A stretch of DNA of 64,000 bases from Eriocheir sinensis (GCF_024679095.1 NW_026111817.1:178501-242500); one strand, 5' to 3'; positions 11,140-24,335 are shown, numbered from the stretch's first letter. Notes: generated by a model from the letters alone, not told the origin. A program made the numbers and translations.

Positions 11140-11219
<80 letters not shown>
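11140..11219. repeat. (TA)n microsatellite, ~80 bp
   Basis: Second uninterrupted TA tract only 76 bases after the previous one. Confidence 0.98.
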
Positions 11220-11221
<2 letters not shown>

Positions 11222-13240
11222 CATCCTTATAACTGAAATATGTAGCTATTTTAAGATAACATTTCTTTCGCCAGACTTATCAGTGAGCTATGTTATATTA
11301 TCCTCCCGATATTTTTTTAAAGATATCGTTGTTTGGTCTATTATAACCAGTAAAGGCAATGTGCGAGCATTATTAAGGCTAAGTTAATCATATTATTGCA
11401 TAATTTTTATATATATTTTTTCAGTCCTACCAGGGTGAAAATCTGTCATCGAATAATGTAAGTAGGTGACACAATATCAATAAATTTGTGAATGCTGCAA
11501 AAATATGCATGTGGGTCTTCTTTTTACTTATTGCTTTGGTGCAGTTGGTGCTTTGATTGTTACTAAGAACGCTGGTATATGCATGGAATATTGTTTGCTT
11601 TATTTTTAACAGGGGTTGTGTTTTGCTTATGATTGGCACAAGTATATAATGTTGACAGTATGTATTGTGCTATATACTTTTGCTTATTTTACAGGGTTGT
11701 GTTTTGCTTATGATTGCTACAAAGTGGCTGAATATGTATATATACTTTTGCTTTTTATAATTTAACCAGGGTTATAAATGATATTATATATAGCTGTCTA
11801 GTCAATACTGTAATTACAAAATAGAATTTTACTATGCATGTATTCTACATAATGTATGAGAAATCTGATGATCTATGGCTGAATGAGACTGAAATCACCA
11901 AAATGGGGGAACAAGAGTAAGATTAGTATTGTGATTTGGCTTGTCATGAAGTCATTGGCACAGGCAGTAGGTCATCTTTTTCCTGTGCAGCTTAAAATTA
12001 TTAAGCTTGACCTGAGGTAAGGTTTTGTGGCTCAAACATCTGCAGCAAGAGAAAAACATCGTAATGAATTAATGAGGGAGGGTGCAAACGTTGGTGGGGA
12101 CCCAGCCATTCACCAGCCGCACCCAAGATAAAACACATTACAGTAATAATTTTACCAGATTGTACAGTAACCATAAACTGCCTAAAGTAATTGGCGGCCT
12201 CAAACAGTCTTATAAAGGAACTTACATCACAACATACAATTGTTCAAACAGTGATATTTATTTGACTATTATTTTGAGGATGAAAGAGTCTGGGGAAAAA
12301 GGTTTGTGTTGGCTTGTCAAACATCTTGAAGCCTGTTCTGGAAGCTCAAGGCTAATGACGCCATTATTTCAGACTCTTATTTTCTTTCCTTTGTTATGTA
12401 AAGGAAAATTGGATATTGATTTCTAGGTCATACGTTTGATGTATTGTGTTTTGTCACTGCAGTGCTTGCTGACATGCATGCCTGTGTGTGAGTATTAAAA
12501 TAGCCTATACTTTCTGCCTTATAAAAACACAGCACCATTAAGGAAAAAACTCAAGATTCAAACTAGTGCACTTAAGGCCAACATAATACTGAAAAATGGT
12601 TTATTGTTCGGTGTTCTCATTACAAATGCCAGATATTTTATAAGTATACACAGACTTCACAATTTTCTGACGGAAACAAGGCAATAGATTCGGCAGGGGC
12701 TGATTTCAAAATTTAAAATTTAAATATTTTCAAAACCAAAGTGAGTTACGACTGAAACTAAAACAGGCACCTCCTTAGGGCATATATGAGTCTCCATATG
12801 TATCGTACCCAAAGTCGTTCCTCAATAAACTCTTAATAATTGTTTTTATATATATAATGAAACTAAAAGGCTAGTAACCAGATTTTACGCTAGATGCACA
12901 AGTATTCATTAAATGCAGAGATAATCACTTTATATTTTGGTGAATCACAGCAATATTTAGTATTTTTACTTTTATGTTTTTGTCTGTATTATTACTTTAT
13001 TATTTTTTTATTTAGTGCACTTTTTGATGTAAGTTTAACATTCAATAAACACTTAATTTTCACATTAGAAACTTAATATTTCTGAGGAAAGTATGCAGAA
13101 AACATCTTAATTTACTCTCCATCAGAAAAGCAAAATATTCATTTTTCATATACAATCACAACTTTGATGTGGCTGACCTGATGTCACTATTGCCGCAGCA
13201 TCGTTCCTAAGCTGTATTATTCTGGCCTCTTCAATTTTGA
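11220..13240. other. AT-rich stretch, no gene recognised
   Basis: Contains a partial duplication near 11600-11760 (GGGGTTGTGTTTTGCTTATGAT recurs as AGGGTTGTGTTTTGCTTATG) and scattered short frames. No domain, RNA gene or clear splice pair was seen. Confidence 0.4.
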
Positions 13241-13249
13241 ACAATCACT

Positions 13250-14515
13250 TAGCCTTTTTTGGTTTATGACGCAGGGGTCTTAATGTTTCTGGACTTGTAC
13301 ACGTCCCTGTTCTCGCCGTCTCCTCGCCCGCCTCTCGATATTGCTCTCTTCAAAGTGAATGGCTGCTTGGTACTTTGTTTCTTCGCTTCTGGAGTAACAC
13401 AGTTCCGAGAAATTAGCACCGAAACAGTTGAAGAGGAATTCATGATAAGTGGGTGCAAGATGGTGGCATGGCAGCTCTCTACCTGTAATTTCAAGAAGGT
13501 CGGTCTGAGGCCGCCAGGATCCCAGGATATGCCTGAAACTCGTCCCTGTGGCGGTATGGCAGAGGAACCCAACTTGCGCCTTTAGTCTCTCCTGCATATC
13601 AGGAGTCTCATAAGATATCCCGATGACGCCATGGGGTCATTAAAGATGGCGCCAGCACCGCCCGCCTGTTTCAGCTCTCTCCCTGTCGACCAGCTCGACC
13701 AGGGCGTCGAACATCACAGAGGCGTGGTTTCCCCTCTCGTGAGCTCCATGGCCTTTCACCTCTCATAAGTGCTCCTGCTTGCGGCACTCTGGCCACAGAG
13801 GAGCTGGGATCGACTTTCCGGCCAGTAGTTGGCGTGAAGTTGCCGACCGCGGCAGGGAGCAACTCGTCCGTCGGCGGGTCCTGCTGTCAGTCGGCCAGCT
13901 CCCGGCAGCCGGGGGCCAAGACCACTGCCGTCCTCCCTCTCTGTCTTGCCCAGTCCAGGCCGCCCGCACGTCCCCTAGAAGAACCTGATATTTGAGGCAG
14001 AAGCCAACAACCCATATCAGCGAAGTTCTGCACGCCGTCCAGGTTGGCGCGCACATGGCGGCGCAGCTGCCGAAAGAGTGCTCAGTCAGCTCGAGCTGGC
14101 TTCCCTACGCACACACAATACCGACCTCAGGACGTGAAAAAGAACAGCTCCCTCACTACCATTAATCGCACCGAACACACCATCGCACTGGGGTACACAC
14201 CAACACTGAGTCACTGCACTGATGGTGTAGTACGGTTCTTCCACAGCTACTCCACGGGTCAGGCGGCGTCTCATATCTTGTGTTCCTCCCGGTCACTTCC
14301 ACTCGATCTACTGCCTTCTGCGGGTTCTCTCTTTGCATCGTCCTTCGATCCTGCAGTTGTGGGAAGTAATAGAGACGATGAATAATCTGTAGGTCCCTAC
14401 TTGGAGAGTAAACAGAGGTAGACAGCGATATAACTACAGAGGGAAGTGTCGAATGATCAGTGCTTTGGCAGCGAGTACATCGCGGAACTGGAGCTGAGCT
14501 GTTGCTGTAAGGCAA
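13250..14515 (-). other. GC-rich block with long open frames, possible coding or promoter region
   Basis: Clearly richer in G+C and CpG than the flanks. On the minus strand 13597-13280 is open for 105 residues (contains SFRHILGSWRPQTDLLEI and ends RVQVQKH), and a second frame runs from about 14100 to 13674 with one stop: QLRRHVRANLDGVQNFAD, then GGLDWARQR. These are protein-like but unrecognised, and other frames are also open, as GC-rich DNA allows. AAAGATGGCGCC near 13642 resembles a YY1-type promoter site. Could be a host exon cluster, a CpG-island promoter or an unrecognised element. Confidence 0.35.
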
Positions 14516-14519
14516 TTAA

Positions 14520-15735
14520 CTAAACGTATTTCTTGTTTCCTAATACGCAAAAACTGTAGATCTCACTATCTCTACAGTTATCATCTATTTTACGCAAAAG
14601 ATTTCAACCTAAAGTCATTTAAAATTTTGCCACTTTACACAACGTTTAAAGTACGCATGGTATTATTTTCTTATAAGTGTTACTTTGAACTCGACCAAAT
14701 TGACTTAGAAGAGACACTCCCGCCTGCTTTCAGGCATCTAAAATCCTGAAGATTTCGTCCTATTTCACTTACCCGGAGAAGAATCGCAGAGGAAGTTTGA
14801 GTTATGCAGGAAAGTCGCCATGAATAATCGGCCCTTTACGCGGTTGCCAGCGCGCTAAGACTGAAGATTTCAGTCAACTAGTTGTAGTTCGATGGTATAC
14901 AGCAGAAACAAAAATATGTGTGTCTGATATAAAGTAATATATTCAGTAGTATAAAAGTGGTGTGCCACGCGCTGGCCAGTGGCGAAAACGAAGTCTAATG
15001 GACAATGCGATTAAGCAATTCCTCATGCATGATTTTATGATAAACCATATCTCATCAAAGGTTGAGGGGAGGCGAGTACAGTTCTCCCACATCTGGAGGA
15101 TGATATTGGGTATCCTTGCCCAGCATCATGATATTGCAGGCCATCAGAATAATGATACTATTAGAGGAAACATTACTTAATATTACTGTAATAAGGATGA
15201 GGGATTATGTCAAAGACTCAGAAGTGATTAGGATGAAGACATTGTGTGTCTGACTTCACAGTGATGTGCATACACATGCAAAATGTCCAACAGGTAAAGA
15301 AGATAGCCATTGTTCTAGAAGTTAATGCTGCCCTGTATCAGATTGTGGGGTGACTATCAAGCCAAAATCTTCATTTCAAATTAAAGACCAGGCTCTATGT
15401 TCTGGAAGGCCCAATCAAAGCCAACTGTGCCACTGGAGTTGATAGAGTTGATTTGCCGGTAAGAGACCTCTGAACTTATTATTGGGGGAATGCTTTTTCC
15501 CATGCAATAAATTTATTTTGGAAGGTAATTTCCCATTTAAATATGTGTTTTTATATTTCAAAATTATTCATTTAATGCTATTCCTGCACAGTCCTTTAAA
15601 TATGACAAAGTGTATTTCAATAGACACATACATGGAAGTTTTGTGGACCGCTACACCAAATATGTGATTATTTCCTGAGACAAAATGCTGCTGGGGGTCC
15701 ACAGCTGCATTTGTTGTTCATCTGTAACTATTTAA
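14520..15735. other. Non-coding stretch, nothing recognised
   Basis: AT-rich sequence with only short open frames, the longest on the plus strand at 14962-15180 (72 codons), without a domain. Confidence 0.35.
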
Positions 15736-15740
15736 CACCT

Positions 15741-16490
15741 GGGCCCGCATCTCGATTAAACTATTAATACTAGAACTTGGTATTAATTTCGATTTTGGTA
15801 TTAACTCACTCCCCAAAGTATCTCAACAACTATTATCAATAACCATTTTAATTTTGGCATTAACTTGAGGAGGCTATGAAGACTTCTAAACACTTAAGGT
15901 AGTTAATAGTGAACTTGTAGACCCAGACTCAGACCCATATCAATATGCACAATGGACTTCCTTTCGTTCAGGCCTGCCTTCCGTACTTGAGCTGACAGGG
16001 TGCTTGAACTGCATAACGATGGTGTGAACTTGTCAAGACATACATATTAGACCGTGCAGGAATGAGTATGACTGATTTGGAGAGAAGAGTTAAAGATCCA
16101 GTTCAAAAGGGATATTCCTTCACCAGTTGAAAGGATTTTGAATTAAAGGGTACTTGGCCACAGGAAAGGCTGCAGTGCCTGGTGATGAGTTAGGGTGTGC
16201 CAGAGTAGTAAAAGGAGTAAGATTAGAAAACTCTGCTGCCCTCAGTGACCTGTAGTGTAGTCGGAGGTTGATCCCAGTCTCCTTGATAGGTGGAGATCCG
16301 TAAAGCGCAGAATTACCAACTTGCTGGAAGCATGTGGGGAGTGATAGACTGCACCCATGAAAATAATGGCACTTGTATGAAAAATGATGTAGTTTTATGG
16401 GCCAACAGAAAAAAAAAAACATAGTTTTAAAATATATAATTAGTGTTTGATGCTTTTTGTTATTGATTAAATGTGAATATTCGGAGTTAA
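15741..16490 (+). mobile_element. Harbinger (PIF/HARBI1-like) element remnant
   Basis: Begins near GGGCCCGCATCTCGATTAAAC (15741), typical of Harbinger termini, and carries a degraded plus-strand transposase at 16062-16475. The 3' terminus and target duplication were not found, so the element is truncated on the right. Confidence 0.6.
16062..16475 (+). pseudogene. HARBI1-like DDE transposase/nuclease, degraded
   Basis: Starting at ATG 16062 the frame reads MSMTDLERRVKDPVQKGYSF, hits TGA at 16128, and continues KDFELKGTWPQERLQCL; after a one-base shift it reads GDELGCARVVKGV. Further on, in another frame, MWGVIDCTHENNG (near 16330-16365) is the HARBI1 motif GxIDCTH whose Asp belongs to the DDE triad, followed by WANRKKK and HSF where the family has NRKxFHS. 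The rest of the catalytic domain is missing. Multiple stops and shifts, so not functional as read. Confidence 0.7.
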
Positions 16491-16924
16491 GGAAAATATG
16501 GAAAAAAACTTTTATTTCAGTAGCAGTAGCACATTATCGCGCAGAATGAAAAAGGCGACATTAAAACAGTTTAAAATGTCATTTAGAATATGATTATACT
16601 CATTATGGCTGGGTTATTCATATTGAGATAATGGTAAGAAAGTTTACAGAGACGTAAGTCTGCCAGTGGAGGAGGAGTAACAAAAGGTCGAGGTGACCAA
16701 TATCAAGAACATCAGTGACTTAGTGGAGTGGCGAAACGAGTATACGGTTTTCAAGCTTAAGAAGTTCCAAGTGGAAACACCCCATTGTGAATTCAAAAGT
16801 AAGGCATTTCTGGTGCATTGTGTGGTTTATTGGAGTGAATTGGTGACTGATCTGTTGCCATTTTGTTTTCTGCTTGAAGATATTCATCATTGGATTCAGT
16901 TATATATTAATGTGTACAGTCAAT

Positions 16925-17512
16925 GGTAACAAAATATCACGTAGTAATTAATTATATATGTCACAACCTATTTATTTTCATGAGATCAAGTAGTATGACC
17001 ACTGAAAAATATAGCTTTTTATCTTGGGCCAGCATTACAAATTAGTATATACTACTTCTATTAGGGAATCTAGTTTCCCAGCACTTTATTATTATGCTGA
17101 GTTCTAAGTACTCAGTCATGTTTAGGGTTTATGTTGTCAGGCTTGGCTCTGGATTTATGAACACCTTCACCAAGCACCTAAGATTACTCAATGCTCGCAA
17201 AAGCTATGTAGATAATCGTTCAATGGTCACTGGCAACAAATACGTAGTAATTAATTTTATATGTCAACCTAATTATTTTCTATGAGATCACAGACTACAA
17301 AACATAGTTTTTTTTCTTGGCCCATTTACAAATCTAGTATATAATTATTCATATATTCAATAAAGTAGTGAACTAGTTTCGTATCTTTATTATTATGCCA
17401 ATATTCTGCAAAACACCCTGGGCTGGTAAACACGCTTAGGCTTATAGGTCAAGGTTTGACGAAAGGAACACTTTACCAAGTGACTCAAGATTACTCAATG
17501 CTACCATATGGG
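16925..17512 (+). repeat. Two-copy tandem duplication, ~295-bp unit
   Basis: 16925-17215 and 17222-17512 share AACAAA.TA.GTAGTAATTAATT, ATATGTCA.AACCTA, TATGAGATCA, CTTGG.CCA, TTTATTATTATGC, AAGCACCTAAGATTACTCAATG (second copy AAGTGACTCAAGATTACTC) in the same order. No coding content recognised. Confidence 0.8.
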
Positions 17513-17659
17513 TGACATTTTCACATTTTGATTGTGAGCCATCAGGTTACCTGGAGAGCAGCATGAGCCCAATTAGGTGCTAATGAACATCCTGCCTGTA
17601 TCACAGACCATAGCATGTAAATATGATCGTGAAAAGCCAAGGCAAAGAGTATGCTAACG

Positions 17660-18215
17660 TTTATTCCGTGACATTTTGCATGGAGGAGGGAGGATGCATT
17701 CATGTGTGTGGGGGGCCCACCATTACAGCCTTCTGGACAGAGGGATACAAGGGCTCTTCGTCTCATCAGCTCTCCCCATACTGATAGTCCTCACTCTTAA
17801 ATTCATTGCATCAGCCAAGTTTCTTCTATCTTCTTATCGATATTTCCACGCTGATCGTTTCTGAACTTGGCACTGGCGCTTTCCTCCTGCGGCCCTGCTT
17901 GCACCGACTTCTACTTCATGCTCATCCCTATACCGTCTAAACTTTATGTAGTAAGAGTTAACCAGCATTCACTCTTTCATCCCTCATTGGGTAAAATCCT
18001 GAACAATCTTCCTTCATCTGGTATTTTCTCCTGCTCATGACTTAAACCTTTAAAGAGGAGGGTATCAGGACATCTTCCTCCTAAAATTGACCTAGTATCT
18101 TTTTCGGGCCAATTTCTTTTGATTCTTTTTAGAGCAGGCGAGAAGTGATGTTTATTAATGTTGCTTTTGTGCCCTTGAACTGTCTCTCTGTTGCAAAAAT
18201 AAAAATTGGGTCTTA
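17660..18215 (+). mobile_element. LINE-C 3' fragment (Jockey-like)
   Basis: Plus-strand translation matches the C-terminal tail of LINE-C ORF2 as seen at 29270-29760: GCIHVCGGPTITAF, then LSSYRYFHADRF-type words, LHRLLLHAHPYTV, NPEQSSFIWYFL and FKEEGIRTSS. It ends near the A-rich TTGCAAAAATAAAAATTGGG around 18200, like the 29760 copy (CTGTAAAAAAAAAATAAAAG). Only the 3' 550 bases remain and the frames are broken. Confidence 0.75.
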
Positions 18216-18254
18216 TTTGTGGTGGAGGGGATTCCATTACCGGGATGGTGTTGC

Positions 18255-18412
18255 TTGACACTGGGTTACTACAGTGCCTCCAGGTAGTCAGCCATCGACC
18301 AGCCTCCGAGGAGGAGGATCAGCTGGGTGAGCTGCGCTGACTCACCTGGGCTGGATTCTGAACTCAGTCATGTGCAGAAGTGAAGCATGCTGACCACCAG
18401 ACCTCGGATATG
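18255..18412 (-). mobile_element. tRNA-headed SINE fragment
   Basis: Minus strand starts CCGAGGTCTGGTGGTCAGC (A-box like) and continues with a decayed B-box region, then CAGCTCACCCAGCTGATCC and GAGGCTGGTCGATGG, matching the better copy at 46085-46414. It directly follows the LINE-C tail. Confidence 0.65.
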
Positions 18413-18414
18413 TA

Positions 18415-20020
18415 TTGGTCAATCTCAAGCGAACTCATCACAATGCAGGTCACAATTTTTTTTCTGGTAAAATTGTGCTTTGAATGAATTCTGGTTAACC
18501 ATTTCTGTCATTTAGGCAAACAGCACATTTTTCACCCTCCCACCCTAACTCTCCTCGCACAAAAAGTGAAAATCACAGCTCTTGAGGGGGTGCAATTATT
18601 CAGCTCCAAGAGCATGGGGGAATTACATTGCTGCCTCATGAAAGGGTATCTTCAATTCTCCAATGAAGCAGGTGACTGTGGTGGGAGCAGTGCCCCATTG
18701 CCATCCCTTGCAGTGGCAGGCCATAAGCCAACAGATGACAGAAGCAGTATGATGTCATAGGGCCAGCAGATGATGGAAGGCAGGCCACACAGCAGATGAT
18801 GAGCAGGCTGGTGTCATAGGGCCAGCAGATTGAAGCAGTGGCTGCTGGCCTGAGCAGCTAATGCAGTATTCCTTTCCACAAGTAATTGAACAATGTGCTG
18901 GATGGTTCAGCAATATCAATAGTTGTGTATCTACAAAGAATATGAATTTACAAGGATGACAAATTGTTTTAATGATATAAAAGCTGCTTAAAAACAACAG
19001 GCTAAATAATATTTCACTGTTGCTTCAGATCTGTTACATGTCCCATCCTCTCTAGCACATCATGTCAATGCTGAGTGGCTCTGTATCCCTTCAACATGAG
19101 ACGAGCAGCCTTATGATGGCCATACACCAGTTTATCTACCACAGTTAATGCACAGAAGACATAGGCAGGCGGCTCTGGTGGTCTGTGTGGTGCCACACGG
19201 TAAGTACCTAGTGTTGGGGAATTCTGTCATTACAGACAAGCAGGGCAAAATCAGTGTATGCCAGAGGCCTTGTGTGGAAGTTCTGGTCTGAACCAGCAAA
19301 CTAACTCTACACAGCGAGGGCTCTTTACCCTTTGGTGGGCTGTGTAGCTGAGAGAGTGGGAAAATATGAGGTGAGGTGTGAGCAAGTGGTGTCTGTTCAA
19401 GAACCTTCACTTGTAGCTTGTCAACCTCACAGTATTGTGACAGATTGATAGTCATTGGACAGACGAAGGTTAAAAAAATTCCTATATCAATACGCAGTTC
19501 ATCACAGAACTTATTAACTATAAGCTGAAATAAAGTGATTGTGGCCAGCAGGCTGCATCTCTGTATAATACATAAAACTAACTATCATAGTTTCTACATT
19601 TCAGTTTTTCATAACAACCAAAAAAAATTACTAGTCCGTTGCTGCTCAATTTTTGCACTTGACAACGTAAGTTATTTTGATTTTGTTGCACGTTGCACCA
19701 ACGCCTCTCAATAGTCATCTTATGTAATGGGTCCAATTCCCGGGAAGGTACCAAGTCAGGGTATAAATGTGTAGGTTAAGTTTCTTTAATCGTTTCAATT
19801 ATGGCATGCTTTTTATTTCCATACCCTTCCAACAATATTTAATATTGCTGTGATGGAAGCTAACCGAAAATTTATTTTTATTTACATGCATCAAAAGATA
19901 TTAACTTTTTAGCGAGATATGTGAAGATGGCTATATATACTATTTTCTTTAATTTACTTTTCAAATACTTTTTCTATAGGATGATATACACGTCACAATA
20001 TACAAAAAAATTAGATATTT
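18415..20020. other. Non-coding stretch, nothing recognised
   Basis: Contains a short local duplication at 18720-18830 (GATGATGTCATAGGGCCAGCAGATGA and relatives). No gene, RNA or element identified. Confidence 0.35.
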
Positions 20021-20025
20021 TAATC

Positions 20026-21690
20026 TTAATTCCATTCTTTGAGTACTTTTTAACTTCCAATATTATATCACCAGAAACTGTTTGACCAATGCTATCAAAA
20101 TAATATTTTAATCTTACTTCTACCTTCATCTCCTTTCACCACAACCCACTATTCTGGATATAGTTCAATATAAAATACTTGTAAAAGTGTTGAGAGTCTG
20201 TATGCCTAACCCAACCCTCTCCTGTAAATGCACCTCTCAATATGAATAAAGAAAAATATAATTTGACTTATATGTACTAACTCCTTCAATCTTAACAAAT
20301 TTGGGGGACTTGTTAGGTTAGGACGCAAGGGGTTGACATTTAGAGGATACTTTAGTTATGTTAATTGTTAGAGGGAGTAGATTGGGTGGTAAAATGAATG
20401 GTCATGATGATGCTATTCACATGAGCAGCAGGAAAGTATGTCCTGTTTGGAAACTCTGTATGGTGTTTATACAATAAAATACCCATTTCACGAGGTTACG
20501 TTATTTGCAAGTTATTTGAACTGGTGGATATGTAATGATGCAACAAAAAAAAACAAAAAAGTGTTAATCCTAATTTCATTATCTTGAGTACATCCTCCAA
20601 TCTAAACATTATATCACCATAATCTGTTTTGACCACATAAATATACTATTTAATCTACTTTTTACCATTCCTCATAAAAATCCTACCTATTCTATATAGT
20701 TTCTGAGCAGAGTACTTGGTAAAGGTTCGTTAGTTCCAGTATGCCACATCCTAAATAAAATAACAATAAACAATAAACAATAAGAATTTAAAAAGGCAAC
20801 ATGCTGACCATCTATACCATCCCCTTTTTCCCAACAAAACTTGGCATGTTAAGTTAGGGAGGGGTTCGGTGGAGGACGGGCAGGTTTGGTACTAGATTCA
20901 CCATGTTAGGTTAGATGTGTTAGGTAGACAGGTTTAGTAGGAGTTGGTTTGTTGTTGTTAGATTGTTGAGGGAGTGGGGCTGCAGCAGAAATGGTCAAGT
21001 GAGATGTTATTCATGGAAGCAGTAGTGAAAAAGTATGTTCTGCTTCTGGAAACTCTGTGGTTGTAAGTTTGTATACACAAAATACCATTTGACGGGGTTA
21101 CAGGGTTAGTTATGTTACTTGAATCATGAATATGTGAATATGTAACAAAAAATAAAGCATTTAACCTTAATTTCATTAATTTGTGTACATTCCAATTCAA
21201 CATTATATCACATAATTCCAAAGGACTAATGCTATAAATATACTACTAACCATTTTACCATTTTCACAAAACCTACCTATTCTATAAGGTCTTAGACATA
21301 AGTACTTTAAAATTATACTAGCATGTCATCTCCACAAAAAAAAAAATAATAAACAACAAAAATAAATAAAGAATAAAAACAGGGTAAATATGCTTTTAAT
21401 TATTCATAACAACCTCCTCTTCCTCTCAACAAACTTGGCATTGTTGTTAGATGTGCCTTGGTGATGGGGCAGGTTGGCATCAAAGAAGTTTAGTTATGTT
21501 AGGATGTTATGAGATAGGTTTGTGGGCAGAAAATGGTCATAATGAAACTATCTGAAGATAAGTTGCATTTTAGTAAATATGTTCTGTCAGAAGGTCAGTA
21601 TTGTGCTATTACAAAAATACCCACCTGATTAGAAGAGTTTAGTTTGTAAGCCGATTAAACCATGAATATGTGATTACCAACCTTGAGCCA
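20026..21690 (+). repeat. Three-copy macro-tandem repeat, ~560-bp unit
   Basis: Units begin near 20026, 20569 and 21165. Each carries, in order, AATTTCATT....TGAGTACAT or its variant, ACATTATATCAC, ACCTATTCTATA or CCACTATTCTGG, a TTAGGTTAG word, AATGGTCA...G, AGTATGT.CTG, AAATACCCA.TT and AATATGTGA or GATATGTAA. Spacing is about 545 and 595 bases. No protein domain; short minus-strand frames in one copy are not conserved in the others. Confidence 0.85.
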
Positions 21691-21694
21691 TAGC

Positions 21695-22435
21695 TTCTAC
21701 ACTTCCAGTCCACGCCCTCCATCCTCAGGGCAGTACTCTTTTCCATAATGTCTCTCCTGATTATACGTCTTTTTCATGAATTTGACGAAGACCAACATCT
21801 AAGGACCAATTAAACTTACTCCTTTTTCAGCGTTGGTTCCGGTGTCTGTAGGATGTGCTTCCACAAGCAGATGAGGCGGTTATGGTGCAATTTTCAGCAG
21901 AGCAAGTCGTGACGCAGGAGGGGAGATAGAGGGTATTGACGAGCGACGGAGTAAAACAGCCTTTGAGGTTGCTTCATTCGCCACAAAACCTCAGTTTTTC
22001 AGGTTACGATGCTGTTTATGTGTTTATATACCTTTTATTATTTTTAAATATATACTTTGAATTATGTCGTGATGCTTGTCGTTTTGCACTGAGGTCTTAG
22101 CAACGTGAGTTCGCTATAAAATAGGAAGAAGAAGAAGAAGATATTAGTAGCCAGGATTTGTTACTACCTGACTCAAAAGTTGACGAGATATGATTTTAAT
22201 ACTATGAAACTATTAACTTGATAGTAATTCTCTTAGAGTAAAGTTAGTTTCGAGGACATGCCCTGATATTGTTATTTATTCCATTACATATGACATAATC
22301 CTTCTATGGATGTTATTCAATCAAGTAATGCTTGGTATGGATGTACAATACTAACCAGCATGCATGTGGAATATTAATATGAAGTTTGTGACGAATGGAA
22401 AACCTAACTGTCATGCAAAATGTCAATATGTATTC
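21695..22435. other. Non-coding stretch, nothing recognised
   Basis: AT-rich apart from a GC-richer patch at 21690-21980. Includes a short GAA run near 22125-22142. No feature supported. Confidence 0.35.
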
Positions 22436-22439
22436 ATTT

Positions 22440-22850
22440 TTAGTTTAACACCAGACCTCACTGATCAGGGGAAGGTGTTCAATGTCAGCTGTTTCTCCCT
22501 TTCTCTGCTGAACACTTCTCAAACATTTGCTAACAACTCTACCTGGATGGTTTTATGGATGTTCCTTCCTCCCATTTCTCTGCGAGCTTCATCTTCAGAT
22601 TGAAAATTTTTCAATGATGTTCTTCATACCATATATGGCTTAACCCTCAGAAGGTTTATGGTCCTGATGAATCCTCCTATCGTCTTAAAACAGTTTTAGG
22701 TGCATGCACTGCCTGGTGAAATCTTTTTCCATCTTTCCAATTCCCCTAATTTCTCCTTGCTGTTAGTATACCACATTCAACTGGTTCCAAGAAGAGTGAC
22801 TACCCAGTCTCAAACTACCATCCTATTATGCTTAAGAGGATGTAAGCTGT
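22440..22850 (+). mobile_element. LINE-C fragment: start of reverse transcriptase
   Basis: Plus-strand words AEHFSNICxQLY-like, then KIFNDVLHTIYGL, NPQKVYGPDESSYRLK, VLGACTAW and GSKKSDYPVSNYHPIML match the start of the LINE-C RT domain (compare NDVFMPLASTQKAYGPDGV at 28605). Reading frames shift at least twice. Flanked by unrelated sequence on both sides, so this is an isolated internal fragment. Confidence 0.75.
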
Positions 22851-22859
22851 TATGATGGA

Positions 22860-24330
22860 GAGATAGGCGAAGGAGTGTCTAAAGGAAGAAGACTGACACT
22901 GAGCATAGTAGAATGGATTTGAAAAGGCGACATTAGTAAAATGGAAAGCAAAGGAGACATTACACAACAGGTCTCACAATCAGGTGGTAGGAGGAGGTAC
23001 TTACAAGAAGGACCTGTTCTGGAAAGAAACGTCTGCTGTGGACTGGTCCCTGTAAAGTGAGGGAGGAGTCCTGTTCTTCTGTCAGTGGTGTAATGGGTGT
23101 GAATGTGAAGTTGTAATTTCCCTTTGCTACCCCATTTTGGGGAGTATTTGTAGATTGACAGATAGGGACAGATAGATAGATATATTATAGATCTACATAT
23201 ACATACACATACACATTGTATTTATATATTTGTTATCTCTGTTTGTTTTCAGCATATTGAAGGTCTCTCTGCCAAACTTACAGCATGTGTCACTCTGTCA
23301 CAAGTTCATATCACCTCAAACAAATGGCCTGACTGAGAGGAGACAAACCAAACATTGAAATCAAGAACGCGCGCTAATGATGCTCAAGATAACTGCATGG
23401 TTGTCTGATATTGCTTACAATGCGTACATCAAAGCAAGCCTACAAAATCTTCACCATTATATCTCATGTCTGGGAGAAGACTCTAAAAAATGGCAGGAGC
23501 CTAACACTCGTTCTACGAACTTAAAACACACACACATGCACACACACACTGGTCATCACACACACAGACACACCTCTTCAAATAGTTTCTGTTAGCAACC
23601 TAAATATTTTGTATATGGGTGTTGAATATTTTGCAGGTATTATGGCTACGAAAAACACACACACACACACAAACTACATTACCGATATATCACTTTTCCC
23701 TCTATATATGACCCATATACTGTTCATATCATCATCGCCGTTATTAATTTGTCCTCACCATTTGGCTGATGCATGTGGGTTCTTCACCTGAGCATACAAG
23801 AAGTGTCTGTCACTGAGAGGGAGTGAATTCAAAACACTGCATGGCAGAAATGGATCTCTGTCATATGAGAATAAGAATAGGAACTGCTGGCGTTAGATAT
23901 TAAATATGTTATATGATTAGAATATTAAAATTAGTTTATTTGACATTAGATATTGGGAGATTTTTTTTTTTATTTTATATAAATGTTGAAACAAAACTCA
24001 ACATAACCCCTGAATAGATAGGTGTTGAAGAATGCATAGTGGCCCAAACAAGCAAAAGTAAACATATAAGAAGATGCACAAAAGGTATCAGAATCTCTGA
24101 CTTCCATGTAAGGGATGTAGTCAAGCGGAACACAGAACAAGCTAATGGAGTGGAAAACAAGCAATGGACAGACTATGAAGAAAATAAATACATTTTTACA
24201 GAACATATACGGGGGTCTGTAACAGACTGGTTGGCTTATACAGACAGCGCTTCTCCTGTACACTCCAATTCTTGCAATTCTTACTCACCATCTATATTTA
24301 TTGACCTCTTCTGAATGTATTTACGATATT
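22860..24330. other. Non-coding stretch with short CA runs
   Basis: Short CA-type microsatellites near 23525-23580 and 23655-23672. Open frames here are short and domainless. Confidence 0.35.
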
Positions 24331-24335
24331 GTTGT

